From Akebia trifoliata (Eukaryota > Streptophyta > Magnoliopsida > Ranunculales > Lardizabalaceae), in assembly GCA_017979445.1 (NCBI GenBank), contig CM030707.1, positions 21,892,586 through 21,956,585 of the forward strand: a stretch of 64,000 nt of DNA. Direction: 5' to 3'. Positions 21,501 to 33,819 of the stretch are shown piece after piece (position 1 is the first letter of the stretch; each line of letters opens with the position of its first letter). The notes below the pieces were generated by a model, which worked only from the letters and a program-made list of their open reading frames with translations, was not told the DNA's origin and made no database searches. A program made the position numbers and the translations under genes.

Positions 21501-22153
21501 TGAGAAAACACATCTAGGGTTATGTGCACATCCCACGTCAGACTTGTGAGAATCGCAGTAAATATTTTTTGTCATTTCAGCATTTTCCTTTTGCAAATCA
21601 TTCAAAACACTTATGATACATCACTGATTATGTCCCAACAACTTGTTAAATAGTGCAGAAACATCATTTAGGGTTTGGTGCCTTACCATGGTGCGGTACA
21701 CATCGTCAACTTCGAATGGTTTTTCAAGACAAACTTATTGATCCAAAAAAATGAAATCAAAGATGGTTCAAGGGTGGGCAATCCACATAATCCTCAGTAT
21801 ACAAACCCTGATAAAACTAAACTACCCTCTTCTTATTCTTTCCTCCCTAGAGTTCCCAAATAATTTTGAGAGTTGAAATGTGATATATATTGTTGTGGCC
21901 ATTGGCCATTCAATGAAAAAGAATTTGTATGGGTATCCCTTCTTTCAACAATTTTACTCTAGACTTTTGCTTCCAATTAATATTTTCCATGGCTGAATCA
22001 TGCAACACATATGAACGCTACTCGACTGAATGTTCTCTCTTTGCTTGCTTATAGCATCATTTATAGAAATAATACAGACCTGAGATCCAACATAAAACAT
22101 TTCTCGCAAAAATTTGATGAAGTGGTTCTTACAGAAAACAAAAACAAGGCATA

Positions 22154-22383
22154 CAACAATGCAATACATACCTCAAAAAGAAGTTTCTCCTCTGTTGTCA
22201 TACTTGATTAGTTGAGTTTTATACTTGGGGAACAGTTGGCGGTTTGTTGCCTGCACTGTAGGAAGCCTAATGCATGGACCTTCTTGTCATTGTAGGTCTA
22301 TCTCTCGAAACTACATTAAATTGCACACCAGTACAATTTCATTTTCACAAAATTGCTGTGACAATAATAGTGCAACCTCTATT
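22154..22383. repeat. Direct repeat, left copy (about 230 bp)
   Basis: It starts ACAACAATGCAATA and ends near AATAGTGCAACCTCT. It is roughly 85-90% identical by eye to 24236-24463. Together the two flank a copia LTR/gag segment. They contain no coding region and do not have TG...CA ends, so they do not look like LTRs. Confidence 0.8.
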
Positions 22384-22389
22384 CTATGC

Positions 22390-23405
22390 TGCTAGTGTTG
22401 TAATTTTAATTATTTTAGGCATTTTAAAATATTAAGTGGTTTTAGCTATTTTGGTTTATATTAAATATAAAGTGGGTACTTTTAGCTTTTACCTATTTTG
22501 ATGTTAACAAACACAAAAGTATCTTTTTACCTTTTTACTATTTTGGATATATCCAACACACAAGTGATGAGTGTTTTAACTTGTTCTCTATAAGTATTTA
22601 GTCCCACATCGACTTTGAGAAAGACTTGTTATGTCTTTATATACTTTCTTGGTTTACTTGTGTGGTAAGATTAAAAAGAACAAGTAGAGGCCCACGCGTG
22701 CACGAGAGTCCAAGAGGAAAACCCAAGGTTCTAATTAGAATTTGGATCCACTGATCCAAAAATCTTAATACGTGTGCACACGTATGTCGATGTAAATCCT
22801 TACTTTCTAACCTCGTGTGTGTGTGTGTGTGCATGATTGGCCACTTTTTGCTAATCAAAGAATTATTTAGAACCATATTTTATTTGATCCATTTCAATCT
22901 GATCTATTTGTTTTAATTAATTAAACTAATTTAATTTAGTCATCGTGCATAATTAACAATTAGAATGTTTTAATCTAGCCATTTATTTACCATTTTAATA
23001 AAATTAATTGGACGGTCATGTGTCGGTTAAACCCTGGACTTATAAAATTGGGTTTCCTCTAACACAATTTACAAACAAAAACTTTTTGTTCTATCTTCTT
23101 TTGCTCTTGAGTTGCCCTAAAAATTATTTTCTCTCCCTCTTCTTCAATAAGGAGCAATCTAAGCTATTTGACCTTCTTAGCCATTGCGAGTGCGCACTCG
23201 GTTCAAGATTCCAATTGTTATACCCTGGAGGGTATTATAACCTATGCACCAAGATATAATCTTTGTGGGGCACAATATACTCTTAAGGGCATTGATTCAT
23301 CACGCCTTGATCATTTTATTCAATTGATTTTCTGTCTTGTTAGTTGCATTAGTAGATTTTTTCAACAATCTTAAGAGTATATTGATGGATGCTACTAACG
23401 TGGCG
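22390..23405 (+). repeat. Probable 5' LTR and leader of a copia fragment
   Basis: An AT-rich stretch beginning TGTTGTAATTTTAATT precedes the gag start at 23411. It contains a TTATATACTT box near 22636 and a short GT microsatellite near 22814-22831. No standard primer site is visible and no matching 3' LTR is present, so the LTR call rests on position alone. Confidence 0.4.
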
Positions 23406-23410
23406 TTGTG

Positions 23411-24230
23411 ATGGCCACTGCGGAACCTCTTCCGAATGTCTCAAAGGTTGAGCAGTTCAATGACACTTTCTTCAAGAGTTGGCAAGAAAGGATATCTTCA
23501 TCGCTGAACATGGTAAACCTAACCCATATCTTAACAGAACCTAGGCCTACAAAAGGTATGGAAAATTATCAAGAATTCTTGAAACAATGGGAAAGAGGTA
23601 ACAAAATTTGTAGGCCTACTATCCTTAGTACTCTTTCTAACAAACTGTTTGATATATATTGCACATATAAGACCATTAAGGAAATTTGAGAAAATTTAAT
23701 TAAAAATATGTTTAAGAAGATGCTCGAAACCAAAAATATGCCATAGAAAATTTTGCAGACTTTCAAATTATTGAGGATAGAGATGTATCATCTCAAATCC
23801 ATGACTACCATCTCCTTATTAATGACCTTAAAAATGAAGACATTACCCTACCTGAATCCTTTGTCATAGGTTTTCTTATTGAGAAATTATATGAATCCTA
23901 GAAAGACTATAAAAAGTGTCTGAAACACAAAAGAAAACACATAAACCTTCAGGATGTGATTGTTCACATTCTAATTCAAGAAAGGAATAAGATTATATAG
24001 AGATAGATCAAAAAAGAGCAACGAACTAGTTTCAAAGGCCAATTTGTTAGAAACCAAACCTTATAACGATAAACCAAGTAATAGATCTAAGAAACCACAT
24101 AACAAAATTTTAAGCCTAATCTAAAGTTCCATAACCCTACCTTTGAGAAAAAAAGATAACTATTTTATTTGTGGGAAACCTGGACACCATGCTCTTCAAT
24201 GCAAATTCAGGAAAATGAATGATCCTAAAT
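23411..24230 (+). pseudogene. copia gag fragment with damaged zinc knuckle
   Basis: Starting at an ATG (23411), the first 93 codons are open and read like a copia gag N-terminus (VEQFNDTFFKSWQERI). Stops and frameshifts follow. Near 24152-24210 a knuckle reads YFICGKPGHHALQC, in which the first cysteine of CX2CX4HX4C is replaced by tyrosine. The sequence is cut off just after the knuckle by the right copy of the 230-bp direct repeat. Protease and the rest of pol are absent. Confidence 0.75.
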
Positions 24231-24235
24231 TGCAC

Positions 24236-24463
24236 AACAATGCAATAGATACCTCGGAAAGAAGTTTCTCCTTTGCCATCATACTTGATTAGTTGAGTTT
24301 TATACTTGAGGAAAAGTTGATAGTTTGTTGCCTGCACTGTAGGAAGGCTAATGTATGGAGTTATTTGTCATTGTGGATCTATCTCTGGAAACTGCATGAA
24401 ATTGCACACCAGTACAATTTCATTTTCATAAAATTACTGTGACAATAATAGTACAACCTCTGT
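24236..24463. repeat. Direct repeat, right copy (about 230 bp)
   Basis: This is the partner of 22154-22383, in direct orientation. The gag segment ends at its left boundary. Confidence 0.8.
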
Positions 24464-25414
24464 AGCATGGAATTACCTAATCCTTATCACAAACATTTGG
24501 TTCCAACTCAACACCCATTGATCCATTGCAAATATAGGTACATTGTACAATTTCTCATAATTCAGCAACACAACTGAACCTATAGATATAATTCTGAACA
24601 TAAAATAAATCATCTAATTAAATGAAAGGTAGAAATTAGTTAACAGGACAACCAACACATAAATAAAGTGTACGAAAGAAAGGTCCAAGTCATCGCGCCA
24701 AAGATGAAAATGAGCACTAAGTAGATGGCAAAAGATTTACGATGAAAACAAAATGAGACAAGTTTTACATGGGTGTAAAATGCTAGTTAAGAGATACAAT
24801 TCAAAAATGACTAATAAAGCATAAGATTTTTAAAAAATGACTTTAGGTGTTCATTTGTATATATCCCTTTTTTATGCAACTGGGTCTCCTCACGCCTATT
24901 TGGAAATGGGACTAATCCCTACAGATACATATTTTAAAAGACAAATTTGTATATTATTTTTGTCTGCTTATCATAAAAAATAAAAATAAAAAGCTGTCAT
25001 TAGTGTTCTCTGAGCTGGATTTCTCTTGTTTTTACTATGTCAAAATTTGAGTTTGTTCTACTTTGTTATCTATCATATAGATGACTCCACAATTTTCTAG
25101 AAACTAGGTCAATGAATTTGTTCTGATTAAAATCTAAAACTATAATGTACACCCAAAAAGAAGAAGATAATATCCTTACATGGATATTTGGGTCACTAGA
25201 GATTTGTGCGAAACGAAACCTGAAAAGCTCTAACATTGAGCTTGGACCCATAGTGCGCTTGAGATATTGCAATACAACTTGGAGATCATGAGTTCAAGTC
25301 TAGCTTACCAACCAAAAAGGAAGGAAAGGAAGTAGCTCTTCCATTAGATGTTTTAGCTGTGGATGTCGACAAGAAATAGTATTCAAGAACATCTGACTAC
25401 CATGCTGCATGAAA
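24464..25414. other. Intergenic DNA, no gene seen
   Basis: Only short, unsupported frames. No repeat structure was recognised. Confidence 0.5.
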
Positions 25415-25419
25415 TGCCA

Positions 25420-25724
25420 TGTTAGGGTTCTTAGATCAAGAAGAAAAAGAACTAGAAGAGAATAATAGATTAAGAAGAAGAAGAGTTCTTGACAAGAGGG
25501 AGATCAATTTACTATTATTGCTTATTCAATAATGAAAACTCCCCTCCTATATATAGATGATTAATTTGCCAATTTGGCTACAATAACAATTCCTAATATA
25601 ACTCTAAAACCTAATTAGACTCATACTAAACTCCTAATAAACTTAAAATAGAAAATCTCTAAAATAATATTAAATGGAATTAGAAAACTAATATAACTAG
25701 GAAACTAAAATAAGGATCCAAACA
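25420..25724 (-). repeat. 3' LTR of gag-only gypsy element
   Basis: 305 bp. It aligns with 26775-27093 and carries the shared CCCCTCCTATATATAGA promoter-like box. It is shorter than its partner by small deletions near the outer end. Confidence 0.9.
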
Positions 25725-25874
25725 TCCCCTCCCCCTTCAAAATGACTTGTCCTTAAGTCAGAAAAACTTCGATGACAACATCGTCCTAAAATGTGTTTGC
25801 ATGATTTTCAGTGGAAGGAATATCGACCTTTAGAATGAGTAGTTGGTTTTTTTTTTGCCAGTTTGAATTGTTCG

Positions 25875-26627
25875 TCATAGTTTGAACAAAGACCTTGGGC
25901 TTGTTGGTCTGCTTGCTCTGTAAGGGAAATTTGATATGAGAAACCCATAAGAAGCTGGCCTAAGTAATGATGTTGTGGGCTGAGGAATTGTTGATCCAGT
26001 AGGAGCAGGTAAAAGGACTGGACGATTGGAGTTCACTCGAGAGGTTGACTTTGCCATTGTAATAGCTACAACTTCGTGCTGCAATTTTGTTAGTTCAAAA
26101 GCTTGTATAAGGGTAGTTGATTTCCACATCTGAACTCTTACTCGTAGTTCGACATGCAAACCTGGAACAAAGCAACTAATTAGAAAATCTTCTACTAATC
26201 CTCTTGTTCTATTGGCCAACGATTCAAACTGTAATTGATTGTTCATGTTTGACACAACTTGGAAAGTGTTCCTAGGATCGTTTTGATCTAGTGAGCCAAA
26301 TCGTGTACATAATGCCTGAGTAAATTGTGTCCAATTCAATCTGCCTACAATCCATTCTAACCATTGATACCATGGAATCGCATCTCCCATAAGATGAGTT
26401 GATGCCAAGGTCACCATCTATTCATATGTGATGTTGGTGTTTTTTTTTTTTTTTTTATATTGCTCTGCACGAAAAATCCAACCCGTTGGATCATCTCCAT
26501 TAAACAATGGAAAATCGATATGAATGGCGCGACCTTGAATTATAGCTCTACCTTGATTTGGATGGACTTGTATCTCCGATGGTAGCTTAGGTGGTATCAG
26601 TGCCAATTGCTCCAACCGTTGCCACAT
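25875..26627 (-). pseudogene. gypsy gag (Retrotrans_gag type)
   Basis: Minus-strand frames 26627-26418 and 26417-25875 are adjacent, separated by a TAG stop at 26415-26417. The first contains IDFPLFNGDDPTGWIFRAEQY and the second LMGDAIPWYQWL, LNWTQFTQALCTRFG and FLISCFVPGLHVELR. These are conserved blocks of the gypsy capsid domain, in the right order. A run of A/T near 26440-26455 gives an unusual lysine run before the stop and may mark an indel. No zinc knuckle is seen. Confidence 0.85.
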
Positions 26628-26774
26628 TCATTCCAACACAGCTTGCAACTCATTAATTCGAGTCCGGTTTGATGTCTCAAAGATTTCTTCTACTCGTTGG
26701 GTAGGAGATTGAACTTGAACTTCTAGATCCTTAATCGTCATAGTGAATATCAGGAGAGAAGCTCTGATACCAGA

Positions 26775-27093
26775 TGTTAGGGTTCTTGGATCAAGAAGAA
26801 GAACTAGAAGATAATGAGATATTAAGAAGAAAAATAGTTTCTGACAAGAGGGAGATAAATTTATTATTATTTGTTATTTAATAATGAAAATTCCCCTCCT
26901 ATATATAGAGGGTTAATTAGCCAATTTGGCTACAATAACAATTCTTAATATAACTCTAAAACATAATGAGATTCATACTAAACTCCTAATAAACTTAAAA
27001 TAGAAACTCTCTAAAATAATACTAAATGGAATTAGAAAACTAATGTAACTAGGAAACTAAATAAAATAGGAAAGTAAAGAAAGGAGCCTAACA
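26775..27093 (-). repeat. 5' LTR of gag-only gypsy element
   Basis: 319 bp, bounded by TGTTAGGG and CCTAACA. The primer site lies two bases inside its left edge on the plus-strand map. Confidence 0.9.
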
Positions 27094-27119
27094 TGCCATT
27101 AGGTTTCATCAGCCATTAT

Positions 27120-28870
27120 AAGGTAGGTTTAGAGCTTCAAAATGAAATTCTTACTCATCATCAATATCAAAAACATGCCTGATAAAATGTGGATTACGTT
27201 CAATACCAAAAACTTAAGCTTTTAGGTCACAAATATCGTGAGCACTACCCTCAGCAAAAGCCTGATGGTTTGGCTCAACATGACAAGTCATATTACAATT
27301 ATTTTTCCTGGGACAAACATTTTGAATAAGGTCTGATGTAAAATCTAGGATCTTCGGTAGAAACTTGGGATTACAAAATTTATTACTCTAATACAAGCTT
27401 GAAACCAAGGCTCAAAAGTAGAATTGGTGGTATTATGCATTGAAACTTGACCCAAAGTGTGGTAATTAGGGGACTCTACTAAAGAAACTCCAACTTCTAC
27501 CATATACATGTCATACAAACTGCCCTAATCAGAAGCATGAATCCTAGTGTCATCAGTAAAAGCTACATAAGAGTCATATGCCACACAAGAACCTTGATAA
27601 TCATACTCAAAAATTGTGCCAAGGGTTGATTTGTACTCTTTGAATCATGACGTCTAACATTCACAACGGAACTTTGAAGACTGTCTACAAAAGTAACATC
27701 CGGGGTTTGAGTAATAATATCAGCAAAGTGGAGTGCAACATGACCCTCATTAGAAGTATACCGTTCAGATCCAATAACCAAAACTTCAGTTTTAACCTAA
27801 CAAGCATCTCACTTTGTACAAACACAAGATGCTCCAAGAGCATATTCTTGACAAAATTCAATTGTTCCACATTCCCCCTCATGTGTATTGTTATGATTCA
27901 AATCAAAGCTACATTTCCCAAGACTCCCATAAGTAGATTGAAAATTATAGCCAAAAACTATAGTTGGGGATTCACTGGTCATATTTTTTTTTAATTCACT
28001 GATCATATTAGCTATATGTTGTACAAAAGTTTTAGCCAAAGAATGGAGATCAAGTTTAGCAACAACAACTCCAACATTTACTTAATGAGGGTTATTAACA
28101 GCACCCTCCGTAGGAAATTGAAGCTTGGGGTCAATAGAAGAACTACAGATAGGTCTAGTTTCCACCTCTAGTTTATTATGACAAGTCACATCAGCACAAA
28201 AGGAAACATGTTATCAAGAATATATTCATCTCCAATTTCAATGGAAGTAACTTCGTTGTTTACCTCATGTGCATGATGAACAACGCTATTTTCAGAAGAA
28301 CGTATGTCAGGCCCGATAGAATAACCAATATCAGATTTATCAATTACCAAAGGCATATTACGATGGTTGATTTTCAGTTCAGTAGCCTTCGTAACTAAAG
28401 AAATGCCATATCATGTCAACTATAAGGGATAAAGATAAAGTTGACAGAAGTGTAATAAATAACACTAGACTTTACCTGAACTGTCAATAACATTTTCTTC
28501 AATTAAATTGTGATTCAATAAAGGCTTTTGTAATAGATCTAGATCAGGAAATATTAGCATATTCATGAACTTTATTTCTTGCTTGTGGGATTCCTCAAGG
28601 GGTTTGAAAACCAAAAACTGTGATCCATGTGTGCATGACTTCAGAAGTAGAAGGTATCATCAAATTTTCAACATTAACAGTGCAGAGAGCCTGAAAATAG
28701 GGGTCAGAACAAGGTATTCTGAAGAGTAGAAGCAAGGGTGCTAGTAAGGAATTTGCAATGGTCAAACAAATAGTTTTTGGTAAACAGTTATGAGGAATGC
28801 AAGTGGGTTTGGTACAACGTTGACATATCAAGAACATAGAACAATAGATCCTTTTCATCAAGATATATAG
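27120..28870 (-). other. Degenerate coding-like DNA, family not recognised
   Basis: The minus strand has several medium frames (28861-28595, 28039-27809, 27781-27563) with protein-like composition, for example SIEIGDEYILDNMF near 28265-28220 and FVDSLQSSVVNVRRHDS near 27690-27640. They cannot be joined into one clear domain. It could be an old retroelement ORF or a host pseudogene. It adjoins the gag-only gypsy element but lies outside its target duplication. Confidence 0.3.
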
Positions 28871-29292
28871 GAAAAAAATGTGTGGTTCTGTGCCCTTGCC
28901 ACATCAGCCGTGTACCCAACTGCGTATAAAGACCATGTGCATTCATCATTATTCTTTGGTAAAACATATAAATTGATGGAAGAAATCAATAGTCCACACT
29001 CATAACAAAACATAAGAGAGCAATATCTTTTTTTTGTTTGTTAGTATAAGAGAACAACATCTAATGTGTGTGTGTGAATGATTTGACGCATCATGTTTAG
29101 TGTTTTTATATATTCTTATCATTTATAATGTCTTGCTTTAGTAAGAGTTCGTGGCCTAGTGGGCAACCCAATAGCCTATATGTAACCACATTACTAAAAA
29201 TCTTAAATGCACTTCCACATATTAAGGATTGAATTAGTCAAAACAAAAAATTAAGTCAATGAAAGAAAGGCACCAAAACCAAAAAGTTGGGT
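28871..29292. other. Intergenic DNA, no gene seen
   Basis: A short TG repeat lies near 29061-29075. Nothing else is supported up to the copia target duplication. Confidence 0.5.
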
Positions 29293-29297
29293 GTGAT

Positions 29298-30034
29298 TGT
29301 TGGTTTTGATTTAAATAAAATAAATTTATATAAAAGATATTATTTAATCATTAAATGGGTTTTTAAATATCTTTTCAAAGGGAATGTATGGTGTGTAGAA
29401 ATGAACTAAAGAGATTCATCGTATCTAGTCCAAATCAAGTTCATGAACCACAATTAATAAAACTAGGTGCATGGATCAATGTTTAAGGTATTTATGTTGG
29501 TTCATAGATCTAGGTTCATTAATTAATTCTAGATGAATGAATTTAGAGATGAACCTAAGGTTGGAAGAAATTTTGAGACATGTATTTAATAAATACATGT
29601 ACAATGCACTTTAGTTGATAAAATTTGTGGAATATGTATAAATTAATTGTGATACATTTTCTCAAAGTTCATGTCTACCACTGTATAAACCCCTTAACCT
29701 CATTGATTTTGGTATCTCACTCATTTCCTCACATCTCAATTTTCACTCCACTCTTTATGAGAATTTTCATTTTATTTCTACATCTTTCTTTTTGGCATCC
29801 TAAACAGGCAAGGTACAAGTTCCAACCAAGTAGTGCAAACCTTTAGGGAAAGAAAATCGAGTCAAAGCTACGTTGAATCTCTAAGATAGTGTTATTGTGT
29901 TCCCTTACACATATGGGGGGCTCCGATTATATTTAAGAAGCATTTACGTGTTTAACCAAGTTTATTTGATTAGAGATTATAGTTCTTTATTTTTTTTTAC
30001 AAAGAAATCAAGTTTTATGCTCGATTTTCCAATA
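29298..30034 (+). repeat. 5' LTR of the 29-39 kb copia element
   Basis: 737 bp. It aligns along its length with 38116-38849 and carries an ATGTATGGTGTGTAGAAAT block and a CTGTATAAACC promoter-like box near 29681-29691. Confidence 0.88.
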
Positions 30035-30043
30035 ATTTGAAGA

Positions 30044-33000
30044 TATGTCAACTCCTTTCTCAACTATATCTCCACTCGATGTGGCTTCTATTAATACCAA
30101 ATATTTTGATGGTCGTTTTAACAGATCTAATTTCAATCGTTGTGAGGAACAATTATAGTTTTTTCTCAAACAACTTGAAGTTTTTTATTTTCTATCTGAA
30201 GCATATCCAACCATACCTACTAACGAAATGGAGGAAGAAAATATTATTACTACTTCTAAGGCCCAGAAATGGGTAGATGACGATTATGTATGTCATTACA
30301 GTATTTTGAATTCTTTTTCTAATTAACTCTCCAATGAATACTCTAAAAAGAACAAGAGTGTAACACCCCAAATTTTTAATTCGTCTCTCGAGGAAAATAA
30401 ATAGTGAAATTTTAAGAAAATCTTGAAAGTGGGACTTAGGGTAAAACTGTAGGACCTTGTTCTGATCATTTTTAATGGAATTTGACCTCACCATTGGATT
30501 CAAAATGATCGAAAAACATACTTTAGCTTGTAAACACGCTCAAATGCGAGTCCGAATATAAAAGTTGCAAAATCCTCGATTATCGGGTCGGACCAGGTTA
30601 AAATAGTGACTTTTTATTAGAGAAAGAATTTTTAAAATTCGATCATACTATTGGGTTCGTAACGAAAAATTATTGAACATGGACTATTTATTTGTCATTT
30701 TTGAAGATCAGGAAGTCGACTTATCGTCAAAAACGAAAACGACATCAAGTTTAGGGGTCACCTCAGGCCAAAAATGTAAACTTTTGATAGAGACATAATT
30801 TTTAGAAATTGACCATACTATTAGATCCGGAATGAAGAATTAGACGAAATAGAGTATTCATTTTTCAGTTTTGGAGTCCGGACGATCAAGTTATCGTCGA
30901 TCAAAACAATTGACAAAATACCGATTTCGTCCCAAACTTATATAAATAAAAAATTTTAATTTTTTTTTCTCTATCTTCCCCAACGCGTCCAAACAGCCGA
31001 GACTTATACAAAAAGAAAATTTTATTTTTCTTTTGATCTTCCGCCTCAGATCTCTCGCAAACGGCTCATCGTTTAAGATCGTCGCAGTAGAGAATCCGCA
31101 GCCTCGACATCTACAAAACCCACCCAACCTCTTTCCATTTCACTTTCTTTTTCATCCGATATCATAAAAAATTAGCCGTATTTATATACGGAAACTTCGA
31201 AACTTTGACCTCGGATTTCGTCCGTTTCGGGGTCAAACCGTCTTTCGACGCAGAAAGAAGAAACGTCTGCAGCCTCATTCTCTACATAACCCACCCAAAT
31301 TCCTTCCGTTTTCTCATCTTTTTCACCCCGTATAGTCAAAAATCAACTGTATTTTTATACGGAGATTTCGTAATTTCGACCTCGATTTTCATCGGTTTCG
31401 GGGTCAAACCGTCCTCCGTCGCAGAAGGGAGAAAGGACGACGGCGTCGAGATCTTCAAAACCACCAGGCCAGATTCAAAAATCAGCCGCTTCAAAATTCG
31501 GTCCGTCTCGATTTTCGTACCGATCGCCTCGATTTCCGTGCGTATGCTTCGATCATTTTGCCTAGAGATTGTAAGGAACTCTCAATTTCTATTAGTAATC
31601 GTAGATTTTAAAAATTGCATTTAGGATTTTATCGAAAAAATTTGGATGTATTTATTAAATATAGAATTATTTTGTTATTTCAAAAATTCACGCCAGAAAT
31701 TGCATGTTTGATATGTTTAATTGTATTTTTAATAAATTATACGTGGGTAAGACATTTTAATGGGTTATTTCCATAAATTGGGTCTTGTGCACTACTCGGA
31801 CCCCATTTTGATATGAAATTTGTATTTTTTTTCAATATTAGTGATAGAAATAAATTCTATAGTTGAAAATTGTGATTTAATATTCAATGAACTCATATTG
31901 AGTTGATGAATATCAGAAAATGGATATTTTATGAAGAGAGTGAAAATGGTAAAAATAAAAAAAAGGGTATGAAACGGTAAAATGTCAGAGTTACACCCGA
32001 GGGGTGATGTCTGCATTTTACGTTGTTGTGTTGTGTGCAGGTTGGTGAACAGATATCCATGGATAATATTGTTGGTTGCATGTTTATTTAAATTTCTGTT
32101 AGTGCGAGGCGCTGTTTATGTTTCCGTTTTGTTATTTATTTTAGGCCGGGTGGCCATACTTGCATGGTAGGAAACTGGATATCCGTTCTCAACCTTGTAT
32201 TGTTAATTTCTCTTTTGTTTTCAAATGAAAATAATATATATGTAGCTATTTTGTGAGTTGTTAAAGAGTCTGTGAATGCCTGAAGGGATAGTGCGTCATA
32301 TCATCCGGAGTGATGTACTATCGTGGGATGTACGGTAGGGACCACCAAGCTCATACGTGGTATGGGACGCGTATGAGAGTGGAGTCACAACTGAAATCCG
32401 GGTTATTCATGTCTATCTTTACCAGTGAACTTGTAATGTAAATGCGGTCATATACGAATGGTTTGTATATTTGAGAATCACATGCACGCCTGATAGGCAT
32501 AGACGAAGATGATTAGTCAGTGATCACTTACAATCTATAGTAGTCGAACGTTCTGACACATCGAAAAGAGACCCATTGCTTACGGTCACGTCATACGGCT
32601 AGCCTGAGCCGGATAAATGGTCAACCAAGCGTGGTAAACAGCGACCAGCCACAAAATCAGGAACTAAAAGCCAGAGAAGAATTGTAACATCATGTCCCGA
32701 CTGGGAACGATCCAGTCGTGAATCCCAACTCTCTAATTCCAATACTCCACCATTATGTATTATGTATATGTTGTCTTATTTTGATATATAAAATGAAATC
32801 TATGTTTAATGTTTCCATTTGATTAATTAGATTTGTATAAATGGAGAATGTTATAGTAAGTACTGCTGATCGATGTAATGTGAGTTTTAAAATGTTTAGT
32901 TGTTCATCCCTGACTATATGTACAAGTTAATCGTAATTTCTTATGTAAAATTTTGTATATTTTAAAATGATTTAGTATGCTTATTCGTTCATGTTAGAAG

Positions 33001-33814
33001 AGGTTATTGGCAGAAATTGTGTTATTCCTTACTGGGTAACCATTGTTACTCACCCTTTCCTTCTCTATTTTTTTTTAGTTTCAGATTCAAAGCTTGGCGA
33101 TGCAGGTATAGAGCACGAATGAAGATCATCTAGTTGGTCAAATAGACAATCAGAGTCCGTCACCTAGTAAGTACTAGGGCTATACCCCCTAGTGGTGTCA
33201 GTTCCCCCAGGTAGTCTTATGGATTCTGTCTTGAGTGTTAGGATTTCTGTTAGAGTGATGAATTTTGTATAATCTTGTATTATGGTTATTCTTCTACACT
33301 CTGATCTTTCGTACGTTATTAGACTTATATAAGCTTCCGCTAGTATTCTATATTTTGTTTGTTATATGCAGGATTGTATGTCGTTTATTAGGTGCAGGTT
33401 GAACGCCTTGGAATGCTAACATAAACAGAGGAGACCATGCTGAAATTTCGAGGTGCCACCTAGTACCTCGAGATCTGACATGGGGATTTGTGTTAGCGTT
33501 CGGCGGGGCGCTACAAAGAACATCAAGGAAATATGAAATGCTTTGAAGATTATTTATGTAGAATAATTTATCACTAAGAATTTACTTGTTGGAAATTATA
33601 TGGACTTAAAAATGGAAGACGGAAAACACATTCTGCCTCAAGTTAAAGAAATCCAAAAGATCATGGACTCTATAGTTGTTGTTGGGATGACCCTTGATGA
33701 GAAATTTCAAGTTAGGGCCATTTGCTATAATTTATCACTCTTATGAAAAGAATATCGCACCAAACTGATGCACATCAAGGAAAATCAATCGCTTGAGAAG
33801 TTGGATGTACCATC
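30044..33814 (+). pseudogene. copia gag split by an inserted 3-kb element
   Basis: The first part (30044-30358) starts ATG and reads KYFDGRFNRSNFNRCEEQL, then VFYFLSEAYP, a copia gag N-terminus with stops. The second (33521-33814) reads KFLVGNYMDLKMEDGKH...MTLDEKFQVRAICYNL, the next gag block, in a compatible frame once the inserted element and one target copy are ignored. The split therefore happened in a recognisable gag. The remainder of gag resumes after the solo LTR. Confidence 0.8.
30359..33515 (+). mobile_element. 3-kb LTR-like element, copy 2, inside copia gag
   Basis: It starts TGTAACACCCCAAA and ends GGGGCGCTACA. The flanking five bases are AAGAG and AAGAA, a target duplication with one mismatch, so the insertion is clean. 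It is collinear with 14174-17217 but has about 290 extra bases (about 32312-32600) and an uninterrupted ATATATAT where copy 1 carries foldback copy 3. It encodes no protein domain, so it is probably a solo LTR of a long-LTR gypsy family (inference). Confidence 0.75.
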
Positions 33815-33819
33815 TAAGG

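Larger units (their letters stand above)
25420..27093 (-). mobile_element. Complete gag-only Ty3/gypsy element
   Basis: This 1674-bp element in minus orientation has two LTRs (TGTTAGG...CCTAACA type), perfect TGCCA target duplications (25415-25419 and 27094-27098), a primer site TGGTATCAGAGC (complement at 26761-26772) and a purine tract GGGGGAGGGGA (complement at 25725-25735). The interior (1050 bp) encodes only gag plus a short tail ending in an FEGGG-type pol terminus. RT, RNase H and integrase are missing, so it must have depended on enzymes from another element. Confidence 0.9.

Noticed and set aside
22154..24463. The 230-bp direct repeats as LTRs of the gag fragment
   Set aside because: They do not start TG or end CA, no primer site follows the left copy, and about 1 kb of other sequence lies between it and gag.
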